From: an uncultured Bacteroides sp.
GTDB taxonomy: Bacteria > Bacteroidota > Bacteroidia > Bacteroidales > Bacteroidaceae
DNA: 64,000 nt
Direction: 5' to 3'
NCBI GenBank assembly: GCA_958453305.1
Contig: CAUDXH010000002.1
Location: 1-64,000 of the forward strand
Shown: piece after piece, positions 16,763-25,875 of the stretch
Numbering within the stretch: position 1 is the first letter of the stretch
Layout: the number at the start of each line of letters is the position of its first letter
The notes under the pieces: generated by a model
Told to the model about the DNA's origin: nothing
Seen by the model: only the letters and a program-made list of their open reading frames with translations
Databases searched by the model: none
Program-made: the position numbers and the translations under genes

Positions 16763-17752
16763 TTAATCTGATTCATATTCTTTCCACATTTCTGCAGCCA
16801 TTTGCAGAGATTCTGATTCTTTAATCAAGGCGGGACTGTAGTCTTTTGGATTTTTCTTTATTTCTTCAAATGTAACAAACTTTCCTCCGGAACAGCAGTT
16901 GACCTGTTCCCGGTTTAAGGGCAATATGTAGAGTCGGGTTTGCTGTATGTAGCCACACTCCTGTATCATTCTGTAGTGAAGCAAAAAGCGTAGACGTATC
17001 TTCCGTCTGGTTTTCAAGTAGCTTCGTGCAATCTTATTTGCTTCTACTTCTGATTTGCGTACAGCTCCTTCAAATAATTCCTCTATGGGTATATCCCAAA
17101 AAAAGTCATTGGGGCTTTTTCCTTTGCGGGGAATTAGGTAGATTTCCCCACGAAAAATGGGGGCGATGCGCAACAGGTTATATCTGAATGGAGTTTCCTT
17201 AATTGCAAAATGTATGCCGATGATGTTAAAGATAAGACAGAACAGATAAATGGAAAAAGGAGGTACATAAATCAGCATAAACTGATACTCGGGAGAGATA
17301 CTGCTGAATTCATATTTCATGGCTCCTATGATGAGCAAATGAATGGAAGATAAAAGAACGATTATTTTAGCTTCTAAAGTATATGAAAGGCAGGTGTTGA
17401 GATGTAACTTGCGCAAGAAGTTCTGATAAATTTCAGGAGCCGTAACATGAAGAAAGGCAAAGATGAGCAGCATAAACTCAAGAGTGGGGGTAATGGTTTG
17501 CTCAGGTAGAAACCGGTATCCGGTCAATAGCCGTAAGAGAAGACAGATTCCGATAGAAATACTTCCTTGCAGCAGAAAAAAGTTAAGCTCTTTTATCCGG
17601 AAAATGGCATAGAGCAGCGCAATTATACTGATGAAGAGTCCAAAGCCTAATATCACAGTTGCCGGAAAAAAATGCAATCCGGCAAGCGTGATAATGGTTG
17701 GCAGTAACCCGAAGGATACAATCGTTTCTTTATATTTTAGTATAAGTTTCAT
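16763..17752 (-). CDS. Six-helix membrane protein with Nudix-like C-terminal domain, function unknown
   Basis: 329 residues. The first ~185 residues form about six membrane helices (roughly 11-30, 32-51, 56-75, 86-105, 125-145, 158-180). The soluble tail (about 195-329) resembles a Nudix domain: GEIYLIPRKGKS, then WDIPIEELFEGAV, SEVEANKIARSYL and a late KFVTFEEIKKN segment. The canonical Nudix box is degenerate, so catalysis is doubtful. I do not recognise a named family. A lipid-linked or nucleotide-sensing role would be speculation. Confidence 0.6.
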   Translation of the reverse strand: MKLILKYKETIVSFGLLPTIITLAGLHFFPATVILGFGLFISIIALLYAIFRIKELNFFLLQGSISIGICLLLRLLTGYRFLPEQTITPTLEFMLLIFAFLHVTAPEIYQNFLRKLHLNTCLSYTLEAKIIVLLSSIHLLIIGAMKYEFSSISPEYQFMLIYVPPFSIYLFCLIFNIIGIHFAIKETPFRYNLLRIAPIFRGEIYLIPRKGKSPNDFFWDIPIEELFEGAVRKSEVEANKIARSYLKTRRKIRLRFLLHYRMIQECGYIQQTRLYILPLNREQVNCCSGGKFVTFEEIKKNPKDYSPALIKESESLQMAAEMWKEYESD

Positions 17753-17800
17753 TGCATAAAAGATGCACTTAAAACAACAAATAACTTTGTGGAAAGTTCA

Positions 17801-18646
17801 TCACAATAAATGTTTTTCTGCATGATAAGAAGAACGTACCAATGGTCCGCTTTCCACCGTCAGAAAACCTTTCTTTTCGCCTGTCTCCTTGTAGCGTAGA
17901 AACTGTTCTGGAGTGACGTATTCATGAACCGGATAATGGCGGTGGCTGGGTTGAAGGTATTGTCCGATTGTTAGAATCTGACATCCGTTTGCAAGCAGGT
18001 CGTCCATGGTTTCTTCCACTTCCTGAGGCGTTTCTCCCAGTCCAACCATGATGCCTGATTTCGCTTTGATTCCGCTTTCAGCTATCTGGCGGATAACGGT
18101 CAGGCTGGTGTCATAGCGTGCTACACTTCGTACCAGCGGACTGATTCGCCGTACGGTTTCCATATTGTGTGATAGAATATCAGGATGCGTATCGGTAACT
18201 AATTTCACCAGTTCGCTTCTTCCCTGAAAGTCGGGTATCAGTGCCTCCAGTGTAGTGTTTGGATTAAGTTGTTTGATGGCTTTGATTGTTTCTGCCCAAT
18301 GTCCGGCTCCCAAGTCAGGCAAATCATCCCGGTCGACCGAGGTGATGACGGCATGATTCAGTTTCATCAGCTGTACTGATTCAGCCACTCTCAAAGGTTC
18401 TTTCGGGTCAAGGGGCAGCGGTTTTCCGGTTTGTGTATTGCAGAATTTGCAGGCACGGGTACATACGGCTCCTCCAATCATGAAAGTAGCAGTTCCTCTT
18501 CCCCAGCATTCACCGAGATTGGGACATCGTCCGCTGCTGCATATCGTATGTAATTTGTGGTGGTCAACAATGCGTTTGGTTTCGGTGTAACGCGCATTGG
18601 TTCCAATCGAAATTTTCAGCCAGTCCGGCTTTTTAACGTGTTCCAT
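17801..18646 (-). CDS. lipA: Lipoyl synthase
   Basis: A 281-residue radical-SAM enzyme that inserts two sulfurs into octanoyl-protein. The auxiliary-cluster cysteines C36, C41 and C47 (CSSGRCPNLGEC) and the radical-SAM cluster C62, C66 and C69 (CTRACKFC) are present, and the C-terminal RSSYHAE sequence supplies the conserved RSSY motif. Length is normal. It lies after the DPP-IV gene, separated by a strong hairpin, so it is probably transcribed on its own. lipB is not in the window. Confidence 0.96.
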   Translation of the reverse strand: MEHVKKPDWLKISIGTNARYTETKRIVDHHKLHTICSSGRCPNLGECWGRGTATFMIGGAVCTRACKFCNTQTGKPLPLDPKEPLRVAESVQLMKLNHAVITSVDRDDLPDLGAGHWAETIKAIKQLNPNTTLEALIPDFQGRSELVKLVTDTHPDILSHNMETVRRISPLVRSVARYDTSLTVIRQIAESGIKAKSGIMVGLGETPQEVEETMDDLLANGCQILTIGQYLQPSHRHYPVHEYVTPEQFLRYKETGEKKGFLTVESGPLVRSSYHAEKHLL

Positions 18647-18661
18647 AGTAATTGATATTAA

Positions 18662-18706
18662 AACTCTGTCGGTGAGCAGGCATACACCCGGCTCACCGAC
18701 AGAGTT
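18662..18706 (-). terminator. Terminator of DPP-IV gene
   Basis: A perfect 16-bp inverted repeat (18662-18677 / 18691-18706) with a 13-nt loop, followed on the minus strand by TTTTAATATC. It separates the S9 peptidase gene from lipA. Confidence 0.85.
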
Positions 18707-18712
18707 AGTTTA

Positions 18713-20914
18713 TTAAAGGTTATTCATGAAAAAGTTTGCCACACGTGTCATCAAATGATTTCGGGTATTTCCTCCGAAGATACTATGATTGCGGTTGGTA
18801 TAAATCTGCATGTCAAACTGCTTGTTTGCCTGTACCAATGCTTCGCTGTATTCGGTGCAATTCTGATAATGCACATTGTCATCGGCAGTGCCATGAATCA
18901 AGAGCAGGCTTCCTTGCAGCTGGTCAGCCCGTTTAATCGCTGAACCGGCATCATATCCTTCTCCGTTTTCTTTGGGAGTACGCATGAAGCGTTCGGTATA
19001 AACCGAGTCATAAAAGCGCCAGTCGGATGGAGCAGCAATGGCTACTCCGGCTTTAAATGCGCCTGAGCCTTCACTCATAGACATCAAGGTGGTGTATCCA
19101 CCGAAACTCCATCCCCAAATACCGATACGGCTTCCGTTTATATAAGGTAATGTTCCCAGATATTTAGCTGTTTCTACCTGGTCTTTAGCCTCTTTAACAC
19201 CGAGGAAAAGGTAAGTACATTTTTCAAAAGCCGCTCCACGTCCGCCGGTTCCGCGTCCGTCTACACATACCATGATGTAGCCTTTATCACACATATAGGC
19301 TTCGAACATACCTCCGTCGCCGAAACTTCCCACTCCCCATCGGTCGAGAACCTGCTGTGAGCCGGGGCCGCTATACTGGTGCATGATGACCGGATATTTT
19401 TTGTTCGGGTCAAAGTTGGCAGGCTTCATCATCCATCCGTTCAGTTCCACGCCGTCGGTAGTGGTGAACGAGAAAAACTCCTTCACAGGCATATTCAGCC
19501 GGGCAGTTTGTTGCTTCAGTTCGTTGTTGTCAAGCAGGGTAACCAGTTCCTTTCCCTTATTGTTGTTCAGGGTAATCAGGGTAGGAGTGTGCAGGTTAGA
19601 GAACGTATTGATGTAATAGGCAAAATTCTTACTGAACAAGGCATTGTTTGTTCCCACTCGGGTAGAGAGTTTAGTTTTCTTGCCTTTGGCATCTATTTTA
19701 TAGACTGCCGAACGAAGCGGACTTTCCTCATTGCTGGTATAGTAGAATACATTGTTTTTTTCATCCCATCCCAGAAAGTCTTTTACCTCGAATTCTCCTT
19801 TGGTAATCTGTTTGACCAGATTTCCCCCAATGGTGTACAGATATAAGTGATTGTATCCGTCTTTTTCGCTCATCATGACGATGTTTTGCGGATAAAAAGC
19901 GATGTTTGAATACGCTTGTTCCTTAATATATTGTTCAGCTTCATCACGTATAGCCACTTTACAAAGGGCACTGCGGGGGTTAGCCATATACAGGTCGAAG
20001 CGGTTCTGGTGACGGTTCAGGGTCATGATGGCAAGTTTTTCCGGATCGGAAGTAAACTGGATGCGGGGAATGTAATCATCTGCTCCGATTTCCAAGTTCA
20101 TCTTACGTGTAACATGGCTCTTGATATCGTAAGTATGTACACTTACTTTTGAGTTGACTACCCCAGCTTTGGGATACTTATATTGATAACTTCCCGGATA
20201 AGTTGCATATTCATCCTTTGCAGGAAACATTCCTTTATATTCATCGAACGAGAACATCGGAACCTGACTTTCGTCAAAGCGGATATAAGCAATCATTTTA
20301 CTGTCGGCACTGAAGTCGAATGCTTGGTTGAAACCAAATTCTTCTTCGTAAACCCAGTCGGGGATACCGTTTAATATTTTATTGTATTCACCGTCTTTGG
20401 TTACTTGTGATTCACTGTTTCCGAAGAGCAGCTTTACAAGGTGGATATTATTGTTGCGCACGAAAGCAATCTGATGGCTGTCGGGTGAGAACAAGGGCAC
20501 TTGTTGGGGTCCATTCTTTGACAAAGGCTCTAAAGTGCGGTTTCTTACATTATAGATATAATATACTGCAGTAAACGACCGGCGGTAAATCGCTTTCGTT
20601 TCAGTTTGAATTAAGATGAGGCTTTCATCGGGCGACATGATGTAATCATCGAATGATTTGAGCTTGCAGTCGCGTGCGGTAGTTACATCAAAAACAGTTC
20701 CGGCTTCTTCTCCGGTTTTAAACGAGTATTTCACGATGCGCTTATGGTCGCTGCTGATCTGGGTATAATGTTCTCCGTCCAGCATGGGTTTCAGTCCTCG
20801 GATGGTTTGAGCGCGATAAGTTCCTTTGGCTACATCTTGTAAGGTTACTTTTTGTGCCGGTAAGCCTAAGAAGCAGGCAAACAGGCAGAGTAAGGTGATT
20901 AGTCTTTTCATCAT
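18713..20914 (-). CDS. Dipeptidyl peptidase IV-like S9 serine peptidase
   Basis: A 733-residue secreted peptidase with a signal peptide (about 1-20). The N-terminal two-thirds is a DPP-IV-type beta-propeller with a WVYEEEFGF motif (the Glu pair that binds the substrate N-terminus). The alpha/beta-hydrolase domain follows, with nucleophile S603 in GWSFGGY, Asp in the HGTADDN motif (678-679) and H710 in RNHSIFGG. DPP-IV removes X-Pro or X-Ala dipeptides from peptides; in Bacteroidales it works in the periplasm or outside. It is monocistronic by the flanking hairpin. Confidence 0.93.
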   Translation of the reverse strand: MMKRLITLLCLFACFLGLPAQKVTLQDVAKGTYRAQTIRGLKPMLDGEHYTQISSDHKRIVKYSFKTGEEAGTVFDVTTARDCKLKSFDDYIMSPDESLILIQTETKAIYRRSFTAVYYIYNVRNRTLEPLSKNGPQQVPLFSPDSHQIAFVRNNNIHLVKLLFGNSESQVTKDGEYNKILNGIPDWVYEEEFGFNQAFDFSADSKMIAYIRFDESQVPMFSFDEYKGMFPAKDEYATYPGSYQYKYPKAGVVNSKVSVHTYDIKSHVTRKMNLEIGADDYIPRIQFTSDPEKLAIMTLNRHQNRFDLYMANPRSALCKVAIRDEAEQYIKEQAYSNIAFYPQNIVMMSEKDGYNHLYLYTIGGNLVKQITKGEFEVKDFLGWDEKNNVFYYTSNEESPLRSAVYKIDAKGKKTKLSTRVGTNNALFSKNFAYYINTFSNLHTPTLITLNNNKGKELVTLLDNNELKQQTARLNMPVKEFFSFTTTDGVELNGWMMKPANFDPNKKYPVIMHQYSGPGSQQVLDRWGVGSFGDGGMFEAYMCDKGYIMVCVDGRGTGGRGAAFEKCTYLFLGVKEAKDQVETAKYLGTLPYINGSRIGIWGWSFGGYTTLMSMSEGSGAFKAGVAIAAPSDWRFYDSVYTERFMRTPKENGEGYDAGSAIKRADQLQGSLLLIHGTADDNVHYQNCTEYSEALVQANKQFDMQIYTNRNHSIFGGNTRNHLMTRVANFFMNNL

Positions 20915-21099
20915 TATGTAGTTTTTCAGTTATTTTATATTCTTCAAGTGGATAACCGGGTGATAAGAGTCCGGATTTTTTAACAAGTTTGAGTATTCTG
21001 TTAAACCGGCTCTAAAGATAAGCAGATTTATGAGAATAAAGGTCTTTCTTTTATATTTATTTCATGAGCAGTGTATGAATCGTTTCTGTGTAAAGGTAT

Positions 21100-21135
21100 A
21101 AAAAAAACACCATCTTTGATCGGATGATGTTTTTA
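21100..21135. terminator. Terminator downstream of TonB-C gene
   Basis: AAAACACCATC (ending at 21114) pairs with GATGATGTTTT (from 21123) with one G-U pair, flanked by A and T runs. It lies just after the minus-strand TonB-C gene. The rest of 20915-21154 carries only the leader of the peptidase gene. Confidence 0.7.
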
Positions 21136-21154
21136 TATTCTTGTACCTAAGCGT

Positions 21155-22366
21155 TTAAGACTGAGATACAGCCGGAGTGCTGTGTTTTTTCTTCTTTCCG
21201 AATAATTTTTGGAAGAAGCGGGTCAGAAAATTCCCTTTCTTGGCTTTAGGCTGGATACAGTTGGGCTTTGCGAAATAAGACTCTGTTATTTTCATCTGTA
21301 ATGAGTCGGCAGCTGTGAAAGCTGGCTTCCGAAGTTGGGTCTTTCCGTTAAGAAAATGAAGGTGAGCCGGTTGTAACGTCAGGCTGTTTCCTTCGGTTTG
21401 AACAGGGACTTGCAAGGTCGAGTCGGCGGAAGCCACAATTTTGGGCTTTTTGAAAACGATGGGAACCGAATATTTACACCGCACCGTAGTACCGTTGTCT
21501 TTTCCTGCAATCCATGAAGGCATGGTCTGAATTAAGTTTAAGGCAGCAGTATCAAGTTGGGCGTGTAAGCTTCTTACAATAGATGGGGAAGATATACTTC
21601 CATTTTTCTCCACCACAAACTGAATCATGACAGTTCCTTCCACACCGGTTTCTTCTGCAAGCTGTGAAGGGTGAAGCTCTTGTTTTACATAGTTGAAAAA
21701 CGACTTCATGCCTCCTCTAAACTCGGGCATTTGATTTACACTGGAATAGATGCGTTCAGCTCCTTTTTTGTTCAGTGATAAGGTTAGCGGTTCATCTGGA
21801 TGTAAAAGAAAGGGATGTATGTCCAAATAGCGGTTTTCCATTCCCTCTGCACGAATAACAATGAGATGACTATAATCGGCTTCGATAGAGAAGTTACCGT
21901 CAGCATCGCTCAAGGTTTTGCGTCGGGTTCCTTGAACCAGGATTTCTGCTCCGCTGACCGGCTTGTCTTTGTGACTTAAGTTTCCATGTATCGTTACGAG
22001 GCGTCCAGACTGTTTAAACTGTGTAAGATCATCCGGACTGTCAATTCGGAAAATAGTATCAGTTGCATGTTCATCGAGCTGAAACGACTTGACCGGCTTC
22101 ATTTTGTCATGCAGGAAATAAAGGTTGGCTGTACGGATATAGCTCGGATTTATATCATGTTTAAAGCTAATATTCCCTTGCTCGTCAATGGGGTATTCAC
22201 TGCTATATCCGCTTATTTTCAGAAAAATGTTTTTCTGAGGAGCTCCGGCTGTATTGAGTATGGTGATGTTAAAGGTCTTTGTTTTATTATCCGCCCATGC
22301 TTTTTGAGGCATTATGAAATACAGGAAAAATGCAATCAGGATTAGCGTAAAATTAATTGGTTTCAT
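21155..22366 (-). CDS. TonB C-terminal domain protein with CarboxypepD_reg-like domain
   Basis: 403 residues with an N-terminal signal or anchor (about 7-25). A carboxypeptidase-regulatory-like beta domain (about 122-205: VTIHGNLSHKDKPVSGAEIL, then LSDADGNFSIEA) precedes a TonB_C domain (about 213-310: MPEFRGGMKSFFNYV, then GTVMIQFVVEKNGSI and the closing CKYSVPIVF). The 90-residue tail ends in a KKKK cluster and is low in known motifs. It may energise outer-membrane receptors, but no ExbB/ExbD or receptor is adjacent and the tail is unlike typical TonB. A -7 box TAGCTTTG is at 22388-22395. Confidence 0.8.
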   Translation of the reverse strand: MKPINFTLILIAFFLYFIMPQKAWADNKTKTFNITILNTAGAPQKNIFLKISGYSSEYPIDEQGNISFKHDINPSYIRTANLYFLHDKMKPVKSFQLDEHATDTIFRIDSPDDLTQFKQSGRLVTIHGNLSHKDKPVSGAEILVQGTRRKTLSDADGNFSIEADYSHLIVIRAEGMENRYLDIHPFLLHPDEPLTLSLNKKGAERIYSSVNQMPEFRGGMKSFFNYVKQELHPSQLAEETGVEGTVMIQFVVEKNGSISSPSIVRSLHAQLDTAALNLIQTMPSWIAGKDNGTTVRCKYSVPIVFKKPKIVASADSTLQVPVQTEGNSLTLQPAHLHFLNGKTQLRKPAFTAADSLQMKITESYFAKPNCIQPKAKKGNFLTRFFQKLFGKKKKHSTPAVSQS

Positions 22367-22387
22367 ATCTCAATTGGTAAATTGATG

Positions 22388-22419
22388 CAAAGCTACAAGT
22401 ATTCCCTTGTATTTTGAAA
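22388..22419 (-). promoter_or_regulatory. Promoter of TonB-C gene
   Basis: Complement reads TTTC (22416-22419), a 20-nt spacer and TAGCTTTG (22388-22395), one mismatch from the Bacteroidales consensus, about 21 nt before the start codon. Confidence 0.6.
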
Positions 22420-22439
22420 CCTATAAGTGTTAATAATCG

Positions 22440-23675
22440 TCAATCAGCTTTTGTCATCTGTTTTAATCGTGCCAGTGCATGTCGGCGGCTGAGCATAATC
22501 TGATACCGATATACCAGGCAGGTTGTGATAAAATAAATACATGCCTGAAGCCATAAAGCCGAGTATTCGGTTTTCACATCATAGAGCGTGGCCCCCATGG
22601 TGTTGATGCGTACAAATCCGTTGATTCCGAATGTAGACGGAAACAGCCATGAGAAAATCTCCCAAAATTGCGGAATGGATGCTCCGGGCCAGGATATACC
22701 GGAAATGAAAAGTAAGGGCACCGAGGTGAATACATAAATCATCATACATGATTCACGGTGGTGTATGAATATAGAGCAGGTCATGGCAAAGAAAATACAG
22801 GCCAGTAAGTAGGGCAAGACGAATGCCAGTAAGGTCATTGGCTGGGCTATTTGTACTAAACTGAACATTTTAGGTACCAGACAGAGTATGTATGCCGAGA
22901 TTAGGGCATAGATAAGCAGATAAGCGGTTGACTTACCCAATACGATGCGAAGAGTTCCCTGATATTGGCGTTTCAGTGGAATTAAATCGCGAAACAGGTT
23001 CTTCTCGCGGGCTGTTCCTGCTGAAAGCCCGATGCCTAACAGCAAGGTTTGCTGAATAATCAGAATCAATACGGCCGGAATCAGAAAACTGGCAAAACCG
23101 TCTTGCGGATTGAAGAGTGAAACATCTTCATAGGTAATGGGAGCCGTGCTGACCTCATCCTGCCGCTGGGTGGTATTGGCCATTCGCTGGATTTTGATTT
23201 GTTTGTTTACGCTCAGTGACGCGTTGGTACTTGCTACTAACAGTGATTTGTAATACAGCATTCCGCTCATGTCGCAATATAGACTGACGGTGGTTTGCTT
23301 GCCTGTAGCAATGTCTTTGCTGAATGTTGCCGGAATATAGATGATGCCGTATACTTTATTTTCTTTCAGTAAAAGTTTGGCTTCCTCCATGTCGGCGCAG
23401 TACGATTGGATATGTACGCCGGCATTGGCATCAACCAGTCGTAAATAATTCCGGCTTAAGGTGGAGTTGCTGGCATCGACTACTGCTGCAGGAACTTCAC
23501 GTACCACTTCATTGGTATAGATGAATGCGTAGAGCAGTGGGTATGCTAATGGGACGAGTAGAAAGAAGATGAGGACGCCTTGGTCTTTGAATACAGCTTT
23601 CAACTCGTGGGCGCAAATATGGAATAAACCTGAAAATCCTTGATAGACAGTGTTTCGAAAAGGGCTTTCTTTCAT
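22440..23675 (-). CDS. ABC-2 type permease (YbhR/YhhJ-like), second of pair
   Basis: A 411-residue integral membrane protein: one N-terminal helix (about 30-50, LIFFLLVPLAYPLLYAF), a large periplasmic domain, then about five helices in the last 200 residues, the ABC-2 exporter layout. The start at 23675 (MKESPF) is preferred to 23705 because it avoids an overlap with the previous gene and gives the usual short cytoplasmic lead. It is last in the TolC-HlyD-permease-permease operon. The motor ATPase expected for such permeases is absent. Confidence 0.85.
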   Translation of the reverse strand: MKESPFRNTVYQGFSGLFHICAHELKAVFKDQGVLIFFLLVPLAYPLLYAFIYTNEVVREVPAAVVDASNSTLSRNYLRLVDANAGVHIQSYCADMEEAKLLLKENKVYGIIYIPATFSKDIATGKQTTVSLYCDMSGMLYYKSLLVASTNASLSVNKQIKIQRMANTTQRQDEVSTAPITYEDVSLFNPQDGFASFLIPAVLILIIQQTLLLGIGLSAGTAREKNLFRDLIPLKRQYQGTLRIVLGKSTAYLLIYALISAYILCLVPKMFSLVQIAQPMTLLAFVLPYLLACIFFAMTCSIFIHHRESCMMIYVFTSVPLLFISGISWPGASIPQFWEIFSWLFPSTFGINGFVRINTMGATLYDVKTEYSALWLQACIYFITTCLVYRYQIMLSRRHALARLKQMTKAD

Positions 23676-23688
23676 AATTCTTATTTCT

Positions 23689-24864
23689 TTAGGGAATATA
23701 GACATAATGCAGAATGGCTGTTCTTAAATTCTTCAGAACCAGAAAGGGCAGAAGCATGAAAACCAGTAGGGCTGCCAGTGAATGCCAGGCATATACAAGC
23801 GGGTATCCGTTAAGGGCAAGATTTACATAGAGCAAGAAATAATGGCGTAACGGAAATAAATTAGAAAGTGCTTGGAGAACGGGGTGCATCGCCATAACCG
23901 GAAAGGTAAATCCGGAAATGGAGAAGGAAACCACTCCCCATAGAGAAGCTGTGCTTAATGCCAGACGGAGATTTCCGAATAAGCCAAAAAGGAAAACCCC
24001 GAAAGCCTGTGAAGCCAACACCAAAAGTAAACCAGCCAGAAGCATGGGAATGATGCCGCTATGACAGGGATAATGCAGATAGCCGTAAAGATATACGTTA
24101 TAAAATACTGCAATAACGAAGAAGATTACTGTTTGCGGAAATAACTTTCCGCTTAGTGCGGTTGCAATGGAATTGTTTGCCAGCTTCATCAGTTCTTGAG
24201 AAGTACCTTCCTTTAATTCAGTTCCTATTGTGTATACGGTTATCATGAAAATGAGTAGCATTAAAATACCCGGAAAAAGGGTATTACACAAGTAAACCGA
24301 ATAGTTGAGCCACGGGTTGTTCAGTGCATGCGTGCTGATAACAATGGGTTGAAGAAAAGCCATTGCCTGCTTTTCTGTAGCTCCTTTCGCATACAGACTT
24401 GCGCGTCCGATGGCTCCTGAAGCCAGTTCTGACATCGTACGCTGGTCTTTATACAGTAATGATCCGGCTATCAGATATGAGTAGTTGATGTAAAAAGAAA
24501 CTTTGGGTTGTCTGCTTGCCAAGGCTTCTTCAGTGGTTCCTTTCGGAATATAATAAAAAGAATAAATTTCGCCGCGCTGCATTGCCTGACGTGCTTCACT
24601 TACACTACTGTAATGTGCCACGATTTCTGTTTGCTGAAAGGCATCTAGATTTCGGACAATGTTACGGGTGGTTGCCGTATTGTCTAAATCGACTACCCCT
24701 GCGGGCAGATTGGTGGGTAGCCCCTTGCTCATCAGTGTGGTAAAGAACACGAAGCAAAGTATAGGGGCTATGATCATGCAAAAAAGATAAATCGGTTTGG
24801 TGGCAATACGGGTGGTTTCCCGCAAGGCTATTTTAAAAAAACGTTTATGAACAGGTACAAGCAT
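23689..24864 (-). CDS. ABC-2 type permease (YbhS-like), first of pair
   Basis: A 391-residue membrane protein with the same plan as its neighbour: one helix near residues 20-45, a periplasmic region of about 130 residues (PAGVVDLDNTATTRN start) and about five C-terminal helices. The PAGVVDLDN segment and its counterpart PAAVVDASN in the next protein show that the two are paralogues. It follows the HlyD gene by 15 nt. Export of drugs, lipids or sterol-like compounds is possible; the substrate is unknown. Confidence 0.87.
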   Translation of the reverse strand: MLVPVHKRFFKIALRETTRIATKPIYLFCMIIAPILCFVFFTTLMSKGLPTNLPAGVVDLDNTATTRNIVRNLDAFQQTEIVAHYSSVSEARQAMQRGEIYSFYYIPKGTTEEALASRQPKVSFYINYSYLIAGSLLYKDQRTMSELASGAIGRASLYAKGATEKQAMAFLQPIVISTHALNNPWLNYSVYLCNTLFPGILMLLIFMITVYTIGTELKEGTSQELMKLANNSIATALSGKLFPQTVIFFVIAVFYNVYLYGYLHYPCHSGIIPMLLAGLLLVLASQAFGVFLFGLFGNLRLALSTASLWGVVSFSISGFTFPVMAMHPVLQALSNLFPLRHYFLLYVNLALNGYPLVYAWHSLAALLVFMLLPFLVLKNLRTAILHYVYIP

Positions 24865-24879
24865 AGTGTGTGATAAGAG

Positions 24880-25866
24880 TTATTTCTCGATAATGGCCGA
24901 CATGCCCGGTCGAAGGTTTTCTACGATTTGAATGGGACGTGCTTTTACTTCAAATGTTTTTAAGTCGAACTGACCGGTGGTTTTGGTAGCTTTCCATGCT
25001 GCATAGGTCCCGAGGTCTTTCATGTAAGTAACTTTAAACTCAACATCTTTTTCGAGAGCCGGTATATATGCTTTGATTTTTTCGCCTACAGTGAAATCTT
25101 TCAGGAAGTCTTCGCGTACATTAAAGGTTACCCACATGTCGGTCAGCTGGGCTACATTCATAATAGGTGCACCGGTTCCCACCAGTTCGCCTACTTTGGG
25201 AAATATTTCAGTGACCTCACCGTTGGCACTGGCTATCAAAAAAGTTTCGGCTATATAAGATGAAACCTCGGCTACTGCACCTTTAGCCCGTTCTACTTGT
25301 GCCGCAGCCATCGCTTTGTCTTCACGCTGCGCTCCATTTTGAGCCATGGTATACTGAGCATGGGCAGCGCGTTCGGTAGCTTTCATTGCATCATATTGTG
25401 CTTGAGCTTCATCTCGTTTCTGGGCGGTCATAACTCCAGCTTCATAAAGGCGGTTAACGCGGTTGTACGATTTCTCCGCAATATCGAGTCCGGCTTTTGC
25501 TTTTTGCCACATTTCGAATGCCGCCTGCAACTGTTCGCTGCGTGTACCCCGTAAGGCTTTTTCGTTCATGGCTTGTGCTGCTTCTTCGGCTGCTCTTGCC
25601 TGAGAGAGTTTTGCCATTACGTCAGGCGCTTCGAGAATGGCAAGTGTATCACCGGCTTTTACTTTATCGCCTTCGGTCACGAAGAATTTCAGTATTCTTC
25701 CGGGTACTTTACTTGATACACGGTATTCGGTTGCTTCTGCTTGTCCTTGTATGATTTCCGGACCTTTTCTTAATGTGAATAGTCCGATGATGCTGACACC
25801 GGCAGTTACTCCTAAAAGGGTGAGAAACGCCAGTAAAATATTGTTTCGTTGAGTCTTTTCTACCAT
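24880..25866 (-). CDS. HlyD/EmrA-family periplasmic adaptor
   Basis: A 328-residue membrane-fusion protein: N-terminal membrane anchor (about 9-29), lipoyl-like half domains (VPGRILKFFVTEGDKVKAGDTL near 50-70 and a return half near 212), an alpha-helical hairpin of about 110 residues rich in Ala, Glu and Gln, and a beta-barrel domain. It should bridge the ABC-2 permeases to the TolC-type channel encoded 9 nt upstream. Confidence 0.9.
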   Translation of the reverse strand: MVEKTQRNNILLAFLTLLGVTAGVSIIGLFTLRKGPEIIQGQAEATEYRVSSKVPGRILKFFVTEGDKVKAGDTLAILEAPDVMAKLSQARAAEEAAQAMNEKALRGTRSEQLQAAFEMWQKAKAGLDIAEKSYNRVNRLYEAGVMTAQKRDEAQAQYDAMKATERAAHAQYTMAQNGAQREDKAMAAAQVERAKGAVAEVSSYIAETFLIASANGEVTEIFPKVGELVGTGAPIMNVAQLTDMWVTFNVREDFLKDFTVGEKIKAYIPALEKDVEFKVTYMKDLGTYAAWKATKTTGQFDLKTFEVKARPIQIVENLRPGMSAIIEK

Positions 25867-25875
25867 AGTTGTTTT

